Part shown: in pieces, positions 9,033 to 17,847 of the stretch | How the letters are laid out: every line of letters starts with the position of its first letter | Numbering within the stretch: position 1 is the first letter of the stretch | Source of the DNA: Pseudobdellovibrionaceae bacterium | GTDB lineage: Bacteria; Bdellovibrionota; Bdellovibrionia; Bdellovibrionales; UBA1609 | Direction of reading: 5' to 3' | Assembly (NCBI GenBank): GCA_020635055.1 | Contig: JACKAN010000001.1 | Location: forward strand, 1 to 64,000 | DNA length: 64,000 nucleotides | The notes under the pieces: generated by a model | Told to the model about the DNA's origin: nothing | Databases searched by the model: none | Seen by the model: the letters and a program-made list of their open reading frames with translations, nothing else | Made by a program: the position numbers and the translations under genes

Positions 9033-11132
9033 GTGGGGGTTATGAGTATTAAAGACGACACACCAGTGCAGTATTTAAAAGGAGTTGGACCAAAGTTGGG
9101 AGAAGTCCTCCATAAGAGGGGTATAACCACAGTTGGTGATTTGTTGAAATGGTATCCTCGCGCCTATGAAGATCGTAGGGCTTTGCGCAATATTGCCAGT
9201 TTAGAACCTGGACAAATTGTCAGTGTGACAGGACAGGTTTTACAAACACGGTCTATGAATCTAGGGCGTACTCATCGCAAAATGTATGAAGTGGTGGTGG
9301 GCGACTCAACAGGCCGTGTTTCTTGCAAATTTTTTCGCGTGCCTTACAAGGGTTATTTTGAAAGATTTGAACCCCATTTACAGGTGCGCATTTCTGGGAA
9401 AGTCACTCTGTATCGTGGGCGTATTGAGTTTCACCACCCAGATATTCATCCCTTGAGTGAAGAAGAGGAAAATCAAGATCAATTAATACCACTTTATACT
9501 GACACCGAGGGATTGAAGCCTGCAAAACTGCGAGCCCTCATTCATACAGCCATTGATAAAATTGTCGAAAAACCCGAAGAAGAGCCCTTGGTAGATCCTT
9601 TGCCCTCATGGTTAAAGGAAAAGTATCAGCTGTACAATAGGGGAAAGGCCTTAAAAGAAATTCATCTTCCACCTAATAATTTGGGCAGTGCCTATTTAGA
9701 ATTTAAATCTCCCGCACAAAGGCGCATTATTTTTGATGAGTTTTTTCAGTTAGAAATGTTAATGGCTTCAAATAAGGTGCAAATTCAAAAAGAGTTGGGA
9801 TTTGCAATGACCAAAGAGTCTCCGCGTTCTGTGGAGTTACTAAATGAGTTGCCATTTGAATTAACGGGGGCGCAGAAAAAAGCTCTACAAGAAATTCTTA
9901 AAGACTTAAAAGCTCCACACCCTATGCATAGATTGGTGCAGGGAGATGTGGGGAGTGGAAAAACCATGGTGGCCATGTGCTCTGCTGTTTATGCCGCAGA
10001 CAATGGCTTTCAAAGTTGTATTATGGCTCCCACGGAGATTTTGGCAGAACAACATTATAAAAATTCACAAAAGTTTTTAAGTAATATTGGTCTTCGCACA
10101 GCTTTGTTAACCGGAAGTATGAAGGCCAAAGAAAAAGAGCAAATACTTATGGCACTGCAAGCAGGCAAAGTGGATTTAATAATAGGTACTCACGCTTTGA
10201 TTCAAGAAGGAGTAGAGTTTTCATCGTTGGGATTGGTGATAGTAGATGAGCAGCATCGCTTTGGAGTTGAGCAAAGAAATAAATTAAAACAAAAAGGTGG
10301 AAGTCCTCACTTTTTAGTTATGACGGCAACTCCAATACCACGCACTCTTGCCATGACAGTTTATGGAGATTTAGATATTTCCATTATTGATGAATTGCCT
10401 CCTGGACGGCAGCCCATTGTTACAAGAAAAGTTTTTGAAAATAAACGAGACAAAGTTTTTGATTTTATGGCGGAGCAAGTTCAGAAGGGAAGACAAGCTT
10501 ATGTTGTTTATCCCTTAGTTGAAGAAAGTGAAAGTATGGATTTAAAAAATGCCATGGAAGAATTTGAAAATTTAAAAAATATGTATCCCGATTTAAAGTT
10601 TGGTTTATTACATGGTCGGATGAAAGCTCAGGAAAAAGACCAGGTAATGTTGAACTTCCGTGAGCAAAAAATAGATGTGTTAGTTTCCACCACGGTGATA
10701 GAAGTGGGTGTGGATGTGGCCAATGCCAACATGATGATTATTGAGCACAGTGAAAGGTTTGGATTGTCACAATTGCATCAGCTTCGAGGTCGAGTAGGGC
10801 GAGGGGAACATAAAAGTTATTGTGTTTTAATTTTAAGTTATGCAAGCTCTGACGAATCTAAACTGCGTGCAGAAACTATGGAAAAATATTCTGATGGTTT
10901 TAAAATTGCTGAAGTGGATTTAGAAATGCGTGGGCCAGGGGAGTTTTTGGGCCGCAGGCAGTCGGGCTTAACAGGTTTTCGCCTGGCCAATTTAGTGCGT
11001 GATATAGAAGTGTTAAAAATTGCAAGACAAGCGGCTTTTGAAACCTTTGATCGAGATCCAGAGTTACAGCAGACTCAACATGAATCTTTAAAAAAGTTAT
11101 TACAAGAGGCTAAAGAACAAGTGGTGGGTTAA
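9033..11132 (+). CDS. recG: ATP-dependent DNA helicase RecG
   Basis: 699 residues, the usual length. In order: an N-terminal helical segment with helix-hairpin-helix character (YLKGVGPKLGEVLHKRG), a wedge OB-fold (about 50-145), helicase domain 1 with Walker A GDVGSGKT at 304-311 and DEQHRFG as the DEXH box, helicase domain 2 with QLRGRVGRG, and a C-terminal TRG region containing RGPGEFLGRRQSG. RecG regresses stalled forks and processes D-loops and R-loops. The start may be GTG at 9033, with GAGGACA upstream, or ATG at 9042, three codons later. A short hairpin overlapping the stop codon may end transcription. Confidence 0.95.
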   Translation: MGVMSIKDDTPVQYLKGVGPKLGEVLHKRGITTVGDLLKWYPRAYEDRRALRNIASLEPGQIVSVTGQVLQTRSMNLGRTHRKMYEVVVGDSTGRVSCKFFRVPYKGYFERFEPHLQVRISGKVTLYRGRIEFHHPDIHPLSEEEENQDQLIPLYTDTEGLKPAKLRALIHTAIDKIVEKPEEEPLVDPLPSWLKEKYQLYNRGKALKEIHLPPNNLGSAYLEFKSPAQRRIIFDEFFQLEMLMASNKVQIQKELGFAMTKESPRSVELLNELPFELTGAQKKALQEILKDLKAPHPMHRLVQGDVGSGKTMVAMCSAVYAADNGFQSCIMAPTEILAEQHYKNSQKFLSNIGLRTALLTGSMKAKEKEQILMALQAGKVDLIIGTHALIQEGVEFSSLGLVIVDEQHRFGVEQRNKLKQKGGSPHFLVMTATPIPRTLAMTVYGDLDISIIDELPPGRQPIVTRKVFENKRDKVFDFMAEQVQKGRQAYVVYPLVEESESMDLKNAMEEFENLKNMYPDLKFGLLHGRMKAQEKDQVMLNFREQKIDVLVSTTVIEVGVDVANANMMIIEHSERFGLSQLHQLRGRVGRGEHKSYCVLILSYASSDESKLRAETMEKYSDGFKIAEVDLEMRGPGEFLGRRQSGLTGFRLANLVRDIEVLKIARQAAFETFDRDPELQQTQHESLKKLLQEAKEQVVG

Positions 11133-11141
11133 GCCACTTTT
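11119..11141 (+). terminator. Possible intrinsic terminator at the recG stop codon
   Basis: AAGTGG pairs with CCACTT across a 9-base loop that includes the TAA stop, followed by TTTATT. The stem is only 6 bp and the T tract is short, so the call is weak. Confidence 0.35.
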
Positions 11142-11321
11142 ATTAAGACTTTAAAAGTTTAGGGAAATTTTAGAATAGTTCTAAGCTTTGTCAAAATAGC
11201 GAATCAGAACTCGTGATTTAAATCTAGCACTTGGACCAGTTAAACATTGTTTTAAACCAATGTATTTTAATCTCAGCAAGATGCTAATTTTTATAGATAT
11301 TTTAAGTAGTGAGGAAATAAA

Positions 11322-11783
11322 ATGACAAGGAAGTTTTTATTATTATTTGCGATGATTTCAATATTGGGCTGCTCGAAGGGTGAGGAAAGTACACCAGCAG
11401 TTACAATTGCTACAGTAACTTGTACTGCGACGGACTGTGCCGATTCTTCTGCTAATGCAAAGATTTTTTATTATGCGATCATTACAAACTCGGATACTTG
11501 TTCAAGCTTTGATAACAATACCACTTTGGCCTATGTAAAAGGTCCAATGAGTTGTTCTGCTGGGACTTGCACAGGAGCCTCTGTTCAAAGTTCTTTTTTA
11601 AATGCTGGCGATGATACAGCGATAGCTACACCTGCTGCAGGATCTAAATCCGTTTTCTATTATATAGACACTGATGGCAATGAAAGCCCTGACAATGGAG
11701 AGCCTGGAAATTGTGAAGACGGTGTAACTTGGAATGGAACATCCAGTGAATTGACTATGAATGCAGATCTGAGCGGTATTTAA
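11322..11783 (+). CDS. Cysteine-rich lipoprotein of unknown function
   Basis: 153 residues with a signal peptide and lipobox SILGC (Cys at residue 17). The mature protein has seven further cysteines (TVTCTATDC, SDTC, MSCSAGTC, GNCED), an even distribution that suggests disulfides in the periplasm or on the cell surface. The C-terminal DTDGNESPDNGEPG resembles calcium-binding loops. No family is recognised. It is a single gene with about 190 bases upstream for its own promoter. Confidence 0.7.
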   Translation: MTRKFLLLFAMISILGCSKGEESTPAVTIATVTCTATDCADSSANAKIFYYAIITNSDTCSSFDNNTTLAYVKGPMSCSAGTCTGASVQSSFLNAGDDTAIATPAAGSKSVFYYIDTDGNESPDNGEPGNCEDGVTWNGTSSELTMNADLSGI

Positions 11784-11794
11784 TATTTTTTTTA

Positions 11795-11813
11795 AAGTTA
11801 CTGAAATAAGTAA
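11795..11813. repeat. Single copy of a dispersed repeat arm
   Basis: AAGTTACTGAAATAAGTAA occurs here and, reverse-complemented, at 39376-39394, where it is one arm of an inverted repeat. Conservation extends a few bases further (ATTAGGG here, ATTTAGG there). It overlaps the 3' end of the doubtful minus-strand frame. Confidence 0.55.
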
Positions 11814-12169
11814 ATTAGGGCTAAGTATACTCTAGCTTTGATTTCATATTCAATTAATTTGTCGAAGGGACCTGTTTTACATATTTCAGTAATTCTTATT
11901 ATTGAGATAGCAAATATATGATAGCGTCTAATTTTACGTTCGCTTTTGCTTAACTTCTTAACTGTGTTGTTTTGATACGTTTTAGAATTGCACGTTTCAT
12001 GAATTGCATTCAAATAGTTGTTAACACTCTGGTGCTTCATACAAAACGCCCTTGTCTTTTGTGTTGTTTTAAGAATTTGATAACTCAATTTAACACAGTA
12101 GCGGGATATTGAATCCACCAGGCTGTTAATCATATTAACCACACCAGACTTTTGTTCGTGTTGACTCAA
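11798..12169 (-). CDS. Doubtful small protein, unknown
   Basis: A 123-residue frame fills most of an otherwise empty 438-base gap. It starts with TTG; an internal ATG at 12133 would give 111 residues. The composition is Lys/Asn/Ser/Ile-rich with scattered cysteines and no recognised domain, and no ribosome site is clear. Its stop codon lies inside the dispersed repeat at 11795-11813, so it may be a remnant of a mobile element rather than a working gene. Confidence 0.25.
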   Translation of the reverse strand: MSQHEQKSGVVNMINSLVDSISRYCVKLSYQILKTTQKTRAFCMKHQSVNNYLNAIHETCNSKTYQNNTVKKLSKSERKIRRYHIFAISIIRITEICKTGPFDKLIEYEIKARVYLALIYLFQ

Positions 12170-12221
12170 TATGATACAGTAAAGACTTAAGTCGAGTACT
12201 TAATTTGCCGATAAGTTAATT

Positions 12222-15047
12222 ATGAAGAAGCTAGGAAACGTAGATAAATTTTTTTTTAATAGTCTTTTTAAATTAACTTATTCTTTGGTTGTTGCAAGCT
12301 TATTTTCTTTATTTTTAGTCAATTGCAAAATTAATAACACAATTGAAAAATCAATTCTGGCGGACGCACCAACGGCGCAGCTTCCAGGAGGAGGGGCTTC
12401 TGGTCCTAATACCTCCAGTCCATCTACCTTGCCTAAAAGTTATTTGCCTAAACTTTTTAAGAATTTTTCTGATGTGGGGGCCAATTCCAATCCCAGTGAT
12501 TTTGCTGAATTAGGCGGATTTATATATTATGCCGCAGACGATGGCATCCATGGCATTGAAGTTTGGAAATCCGACGGAACCGAAGCTGGCACAAATATGG
12601 TTATAGATCTGAATCCATTGGGCGATGCCTATCCATCGGAATTTACATTAATGAATGGTGAAGTTTACTTTGTCGCAAGTAGTGAGCTTTACTGTTACAG
12701 TGTTTTCAAAACGGATGGAACTGCAGATGGAACCGTTCTGGTAAAATCAACAGCAGTTTTAAATTGTTCAGGTGCCAGTGGATTAGTTGCAATTGGTAAT
12801 ACCTTATTTTTTAATGCATTTGATGATGACATAACAGGCTGGGAACTATGGAAATCAGACGGTACAGAAGTGGGGACCACATTAGTTAAGGATATAAACC
12901 CAGGGCCAGAATGGGCTTGGATAATGTACCCAAAAGCTTTTGGTTCAGAATTGATATTCTCTGCACAAAATCCAACTCTGGGTAGTGAAATGTGGAAAAG
13001 TGATGGCACCGAAGTAGGAACAACTGTAGTTAAAGACATTTACCCTGGTGCAGGATGGTCATTTGCTGGTGAGTTTACGGAAATGGGTGGCTACATTTAT
13101 TTTTCTGCTGATGATTCCATTCACGGTCAAACGGAACTGTTTAGGACGGATGGTACAGAAATTGGAACTGAGTTAGTTAAAGATATTAACCCTACGGGAT
13201 ATGGTTATATAAATGGATTAACTGCTGCTGGAACTAATCTTTTTTTCTCTGCCTTTAACAATTCCACCGGATTTGAATTGTGGGTTTCCGATGGAACCGA
13301 CCCTGGTACAGTCTTAGTTAAAGATATCAATCCTGGCGCTGCCTATGGTTTGGAAGGCTATGATCAAATGGCTGCAGTAGGTAATATTGTGTTTTTTAAA
13401 GCCAATGATGGCGTGAATGGTATTGAACTCTGGAAATCTGATGGCACGGAAGTTGGAACAGTACTTGTTAAAGACATTAATCCAACAGGGGATTCTAACC
13501 CTAAAAATTTCACTAAAGTGGGAACTGACGTTTATTTCGTAGCCAATAATGGTATAAATGGCGATGAGTTATGGAAATCCGATGGCACCACTGCCGGAAC
13601 AGTTATGGTTAAAGATATACTACCAGGATCACAAGGTGGAGTGAGTCCTAGCAGTTTTTATTTTAGCGCTGCAAATGGATCCACTTTATTCTTTAAAGCC
13701 AATGATGGAATTCATGGTGCAGAACTTTGGAAAACAGATGGTACTGAGGCTGGAACGGTTATGGTTAAGGATGCCAACCTCAATGATGTTTCTGGAGTAT
13801 GCGAGAATCCTTTTGTATTTTCAGGAATGCTATTGTTTTCTGCAAAAGAAGACTTAAGCAATTGTGAATTGTGGAAAACCGATGGCACCGAAGCGGGAAC
13901 GGTTTTACTAAAAGAAATTAATCCAACGGGAAATTCTGGATTTCAAAAATTAGCAGAGATAGGAAGCCAGCTTCTGTTTGCAGCAGATGATGGTACCAAT
14001 GGCAAAGAGCTCTGGAAAACAGACGGAACAAGTGCAGGAACAGTACTTGTTAAGGATATCAATCCTAGTGGCGGCAGCAATATTAACGCTTATGCAAAAG
14101 CCTTTGTAGTTAATGGTTCCACTTTATTTTTTACAGCTAGCGATGGCACCAATGGCTTGGAATTATGGAAGAGCGATGGTACCACCTCTGGGACCACTTT
14201 AGTTAAAGATATTAATCCTGGAGCCTCAGGCTCCAATGCCTATGGTTTTGCAGTCATGGGTTCAAACATCTACTTTAATGCTAGTAACCCCACTTATGGC
14301 CAAGAAATATGGAAAAGTGATGGCACCGATGCGGGTACAACCGTACTAAAAGATATAAATCCGGGGGTAGCAGGTGGAGCTAACTATTATGGTGAGCCCG
14401 TCTTAGTTATGGGATCCCATTTTTACTTTGATGGTATAACTGCATCAGAAGGCCATGAATTGTGGAAGAGTGATGGCACAGAAGCGGGAACAGTTTTACT
14501 AAAAGATATTAATCCAGGAGCTGGCAGTTCCTATCCACAAGGTTTTAAAAAATTTGGTTCTAATTTTTATTTTATTGCTGATGATGGTGTCAATGGTTAT
14601 GAGCTTTGGAAATCCGATGGGACAGGAGTCGGAACTGTAATGGTTAAAGATATAAATCCCACCGGTAATGGATATGGTAGTGGTTTTACAGAATTCAATG
14701 GGCTGTTATATTTTGGTGCTGATAACGGAGTGGATGGATATGAATTGTGGAGAACTGATGGCACCGCTGCGGGCACTATGATGGTAAAAAATATTCATCC
14801 CTTATACGACAGCTATCCATCCAATTTTACTGTTATAGATTCAGTCCTGTACTTCAATGCTGATGATGGTGTTCATGGCATTGAATTGTGGCAAAGTGAT
14901 GGTACCAACGAAGGTACTTACATGGTGATGGATATTAATGAAAATGTCGGCGGCAGTAGTACTCCAAGTCCACTTTTGTTATTTAAAAATATACTTTTCT
15001 TTTCTGCCGATGATGGGATTCACGGTAAAGAATTGTGGTCCTGGTAA
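12222..15047 (+). CDS. ELYxxDGT-repeat surface lipoprotein
   Basis: 941 residues. The signal segment ends FLVNC (Cys about residue 35), a lipobox. The rest consists of about 17 repeats of roughly 48 residues, each with the form ELWKSDGTEAGTVLVKDINP and a preceding F-A-DDG-HG-type strand, ending in a partial ELWSW. This is the ELYxxDGT repeat (TIGR04534), expected to form a beta-propeller-like or beta-helical fold. The inference is an outer-membrane-attached adhesive or recognition protein. DNA repeats are diverged in the third codon position, so the array is old rather than freshly expanded. Its stop lies 8 bases from the end of the convergent sulfatase gene. Confidence 0.9.
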   Translation: MKKLGNVDKFFFNSLFKLTYSLVVASLFSLFLVNCKINNTIEKSILADAPTAQLPGGGASGPNTSSPSTLPKSYLPKLFKNFSDVGANSNPSDFAELGGFIYYAADDGIHGIEVWKSDGTEAGTNMVIDLNPLGDAYPSEFTLMNGEVYFVASSELYCYSVFKTDGTADGTVLVKSTAVLNCSGASGLVAIGNTLFFNAFDDDITGWELWKSDGTEVGTTLVKDINPGPEWAWIMYPKAFGSELIFSAQNPTLGSEMWKSDGTEVGTTVVKDIYPGAGWSFAGEFTEMGGYIYFSADDSIHGQTELFRTDGTEIGTELVKDINPTGYGYINGLTAAGTNLFFSAFNNSTGFELWVSDGTDPGTVLVKDINPGAAYGLEGYDQMAAVGNIVFFKANDGVNGIELWKSDGTEVGTVLVKDINPTGDSNPKNFTKVGTDVYFVANNGINGDELWKSDGTTAGTVMVKDILPGSQGGVSPSSFYFSAANGSTLFFKANDGIHGAELWKTDGTEAGTVMVKDANLNDVSGVCENPFVFSGMLLFSAKEDLSNCELWKTDGTEAGTVLLKEINPTGNSGFQKLAEIGSQLLFAADDGTNGKELWKTDGTSAGTVLVKDINPSGGSNINAYAKAFVVNGSTLFFTASDGTNGLELWKSDGTTSGTTLVKDINPGASGSNAYGFAVMGSNIYFNASNPTYGQEIWKSDGTDAGTTVLKDINPGVAGGANYYGEPVLVMGSHFYFDGITASEGHELWKSDGTEAGTVLLKDINPGAGSSYPQGFKKFGSNFYFIADDGVNGYELWKSDGTGVGTVMVKDINPTGNGYGSGFTEFNGLLYFGADNGVDGYELWRTDGTAAGTMMVKNIHPLYDSYPSNFTVIDSVLYFNADDGVHGIELWQSDGTNEGTYMVMDINENVGGSSTPSPLLLFKNILFFSADDGIHGKELWSW

Positions 15048-15055
15048 TTCGTGGA

Positions 15056-16942
15056 TTACAGTTCTTTATTTTCTTTTGTATACAAATTATTACTAATCAA
15101 TCCATTGTAGTAAATTTGAAGCAAGGCTTTTAAGTATTCCATATCCTGTTGCACCAAACTAGAATCTGGTATGGGCTTCAGATCATATGAGTGAGTGTGT
15201 TTGTAAACACTCGGCAAAGATTCTTCATTCCACTTAATAAAAAAACGATCTGAAAGTAGCCAATATTCTGAACCTGTAAAATTAATCGCTAGTCCTTGTT
15301 CGCTCTTAAAAATAGAACGTCCCAGAGAGGGGAGTTTGACGGATGGGATTTGCATTAGATCTAAAATTGTAGGAGCAATATCTGCATGTTGCATCACTTT
15401 TTGTGCATTGATTTCTGGCCATGTCACACTGGGGTGAAAAAACATTATCGGCACGCGGTAAGCACCCAAGTCATCTGCAAAACTACCACCCTCCGATTTT
15501 TGGGTGTGATCAGCAGTGATTACAAATAAGGTGTTGTGATACCAGTCTGTTTTTTTAGCACTTTCGAAAAAAATTTTTAAAGCATAATCTGTATAACCAA
15601 GGCTTTCGTGAATTTCTAAGTTCCCTTTAGGAAAGTGTCCCTTAAGATGTGGGGGAATGCTGTAAGGTTGGTGCGAAGAAAGTGAGAATAAAAGACTTAA
15701 AAAAGGCTTTCTAACCTGATTTAATGTTTTTATAGTGTACATAAAAAAGGGTTCATCATAAATACCCCAATTGCCATCAAAGTCCTTGTCTTTATTGGGA
15801 TACTCATTGTAACCATAGTAATTTTCAAAACCCACCCTAGAAGAGAAAGAATCAAAAAACATAGTTCCGTTTTCACCGCCATGAAAGAAATGTGTGGTGT
15901 AGCCTTGATCCAAAAAAATATTTCCTATCCCAATAAACTGATTGCTTTGAAAATCAGAGGTGATTAAAGGTTGAGATAATAAGGAGGGTGTAGCCGACAA
16001 TATGGAAGGAATAGCTTCTATGGAACGTCGACCATTGGCAAAACCATTTTGAAAATACAAAGACTTCTTGGACAAATCTTTTAAAAATGGTGTGTAACCA
16101 CTTTGATTATTTACACCAATTAAATATTCAAGAGCGAAACTTTCCAGTACAATGATCATAACATTTTGCCCTTTAAGACTGGGCAATTTATTGGTAAGGC
16201 CAACTTTAAGTTGATTTTTATTTAGAACTTCAAGTGCTTCCGAGTCCTTAGAAAAATAGTTTTTCCTTTGGAGAGGAGTTCGCAGTTTAGACTTGAGAAA
16301 AGTAAAATTACTATTTAGTGTGAGTTCGCCCACAGCCGTTGTGGAATGAGCGAAGGCATGGTTGGCCTGTAAGGGCTTAAGTTGCCAACCTCCACGGGCA
16401 CCAATAAAAATGCACAAAAGAAACAAAAGAGTTATGAGTGAAATATGTTTTTTTGACAACTGTATTTGTGGCAATTTAAAACGAACTGTGCGTGTTAAAA
16501 GACCAATTAATAAAATCAAAACAAATGTGTTAAACCAGTAGTATTGCAATATTTGAAAAACTTGATGCCCTAGTTCTCTGGACATAAATAAGACGTCTTT
16601 TGTGAGACGACGTCCAGTAAAATTAATGTATTCGACATCACCCATCGCAGTAACAAAAAAAAGAGAATTAATAACTACAAATGGCCATCGCAAATAAGGA
16701 ATCAGTTTCAAACTATTTTTCTGTAAACCTAGAAAAAGTGCTAATAAAATAATAGGGGAGTTAATAAGTACAATGGTGCTAAAATCAAAGCGCAGACCAT
16801 GAAGGAAGGCAAATGCAATTTCTACTTTAGATACAGTTAAATATTTAGACCAGTGATAAGCAAGAAAAAACAAGCGAACAAAGGAGTAAAATCCCATCAG
16901 GAGCAATAGGTTATAACTAAGTAGAACAATAACTTGCGCCAA
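15056..16942 (-). CDS. LTA synthase family sulfatase (membrane-bound phosphoglycerol-transferase type)
   Basis: 628 residues: five or so N-terminal transmembrane helices (to about residue 185) and a large extracytoplasmic sulfatase domain. Visible sulfatase elements are NVMIIVLESFALEYL (metal and entry motif), NGRRSIEAIPSIL (region of the nucleophile), FHGGENGTMFFDSF, LLFSLSSHQPYSIPPH and LFVITADHT (metal-binding Asp-His). Homologues add glycerol phosphate or phosphoethanolamine to envelope glycopolymers; in a Gram-negative cell the target might be periplasmic glucans or lipid-linked glycans, which is inference. It converges on the ELYxxDGT gene. Confidence 0.85.
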   Translation of the reverse strand: MAQVIVLLSYNLLLLMGFYSFVRLFFLAYHWSKYLTVSKVEIAFAFLHGLRFDFSTIVLINSPIILLALFLGLQKNSLKLIPYLRWPFVVINSLFFVTAMGDVEYINFTGRRLTKDVLFMSRELGHQVFQILQYYWFNTFVLILLIGLLTRTVRFKLPQIQLSKKHISLITLLFLLCIFIGARGGWQLKPLQANHAFAHSTTAVGELTLNSNFTFLKSKLRTPLQRKNYFSKDSEALEVLNKNQLKVGLTNKLPSLKGQNVMIIVLESFALEYLIGVNNQSGYTPFLKDLSKKSLYFQNGFANGRRSIEAIPSILSATPSLLSQPLITSDFQSNQFIGIGNIFLDQGYTTHFFHGGENGTMFFDSFSSRVGFENYYGYNEYPNKDKDFDGNWGIYDEPFFMYTIKTLNQVRKPFLSLLFSLSSHQPYSIPPHLKGHFPKGNLEIHESLGYTDYALKIFFESAKKTDWYHNTLFVITADHTQKSEGGSFADDLGAYRVPIMFFHPSVTWPEINAQKVMQHADIAPTILDLMQIPSVKLPSLGRSIFKSEQGLAINFTGSEYWLLSDRFFIKWNEESLPSVYKHTHSYDLKPIPDSSLVQQDMEYLKALLQIYYNGLISNNLYTKENKEL

Positions 16943-17113
16943 GTTTACGCCTTTATAAAATATTTAAAAATTAAAATTACATAGTCCATTTTGTACTTAC
17001 TCACATTTTTAGAAAACTCATAATTGAATTGCTGGCTTCAATCAATATCATACAAAACAGAAGTAAGCCAACAAAACAGATTATCTTGTTTATAGATTGC
17101 ATCCAAAGAACAA

Positions 17114-17205
17114 CTAAGTCTAAGTCTAAGTCTAAATAAAAGATAAATTAAAGATAAATTAAAGATAAATTAAAGTTAAGTTAAGTTAAGTTAGCTTAGT
17201 TTAAC
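17114..17205. repeat. Cluster of short tandem repeats
   Basis: Three different simple arrays follow each other: TAAGTC about 3.5 times, AAAGATAAATT (11 bp) about 3 times, and AAGTT about 4 times. They occupy most of the gap between the sulfatase promoter region and the 3' end of the motor-like operon. No gene is visible in 16943-17241. Confidence 0.75.
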
Positions 17206-17241
17206 TTAGGAGATGTTAGATCACTGTGATAGCTAAAATAT

Positions 17242-17847
17242 TTATTTCCCACCCAATTGAAAGGGCATGGACGCACCTATAAAAAAGGTGGTTTCCGTTG
17301 CCGTGGAACCATTAGGACCCGACAACAAAACATGGCGCAAGTTCAATTTTAAATCAAAAAAATAATCAAGGGCCCGCTCAACACCTAAACTTACACCAAA
17401 ACCAGCATAACTAGATTCCGTGGACTGAGCTTGACGTTGATGAAAGCTGCCACCAACAAAAGGTCGCCATAAGGGTTTAATATTTAAAAGAGCATTTATA
17501 GATTTGGCATCCACTTGCCCTGAAGGTGTCAGCGGAAAGTAATACAAGCCAGCATCAATCCCAAAAGCCAAGTCACCACCAAATGTATTCGACATTAAAA
17601 CTGTATAACCGGCTCCCAATTGTAAACTAGGTAATAGATCTAGCATATAAGTAATATTGTAAGCACCCACAGTAGATACTCCGCCCTCTTGATCATTAAC
17701 CTTAGCTTTGAGTGAAAAAGGTCCCGTGAGGAGGTCAAATTTGCCAGCATATACTGAAGTTGAAATAAAAAAAATAGCAAGAAAGATTCGCATTAGAAAT
17801 AAATAAGATTTTAATTTTAATGATTTAGGCTGCAATGTTTTCTTCAC
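17242..17847 (-). CDS. Small outer-membrane beta-barrel protein, last gene of the motor-like operon
   Basis: 201 residues from the longest start; ATG at 17793 (MRIFLAIFFISTSVYAG) gives a cleaner signal peptide and 183 residues and does not overlap the preceding gene. The mature part alternates polar and hydrophobic residues with Gly and aromatic girdle residues and ends MPFQLGGK, the style of an 8-stranded OmpA/OMP_b-brl barrel. No family is assigned. It lies directly behind the FliF/FliG-like gene, so it could be the outer-membrane part of the same machine, or merely co-transcribed. Confidence 0.7.
   Translation of the reverse strand: MKKTLQPKSLKLKSYLFLMRIFLAIFFISTSVYAGKFDLLTGPFSLKAKVNDQEGGVSTVGAYNITYMLDLLPSLQLGAGYTVLMSNTFGGDLAFGIDAGLYYFPLTPSGQVDAKSINALLNIKPLWRPFVGGSFHQRQAQSTESSYAGFGVSLGVERALDYFFDLKLNLRHVLLSGPNGSTATETTFFIGASMPFQLGGK

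Noticed and set aside
8966..9130. N-terminal extension of the HD-GYP protein
   Set aside because: It would overlap the recG start by almost 100 bases and adds no recognisable domain.
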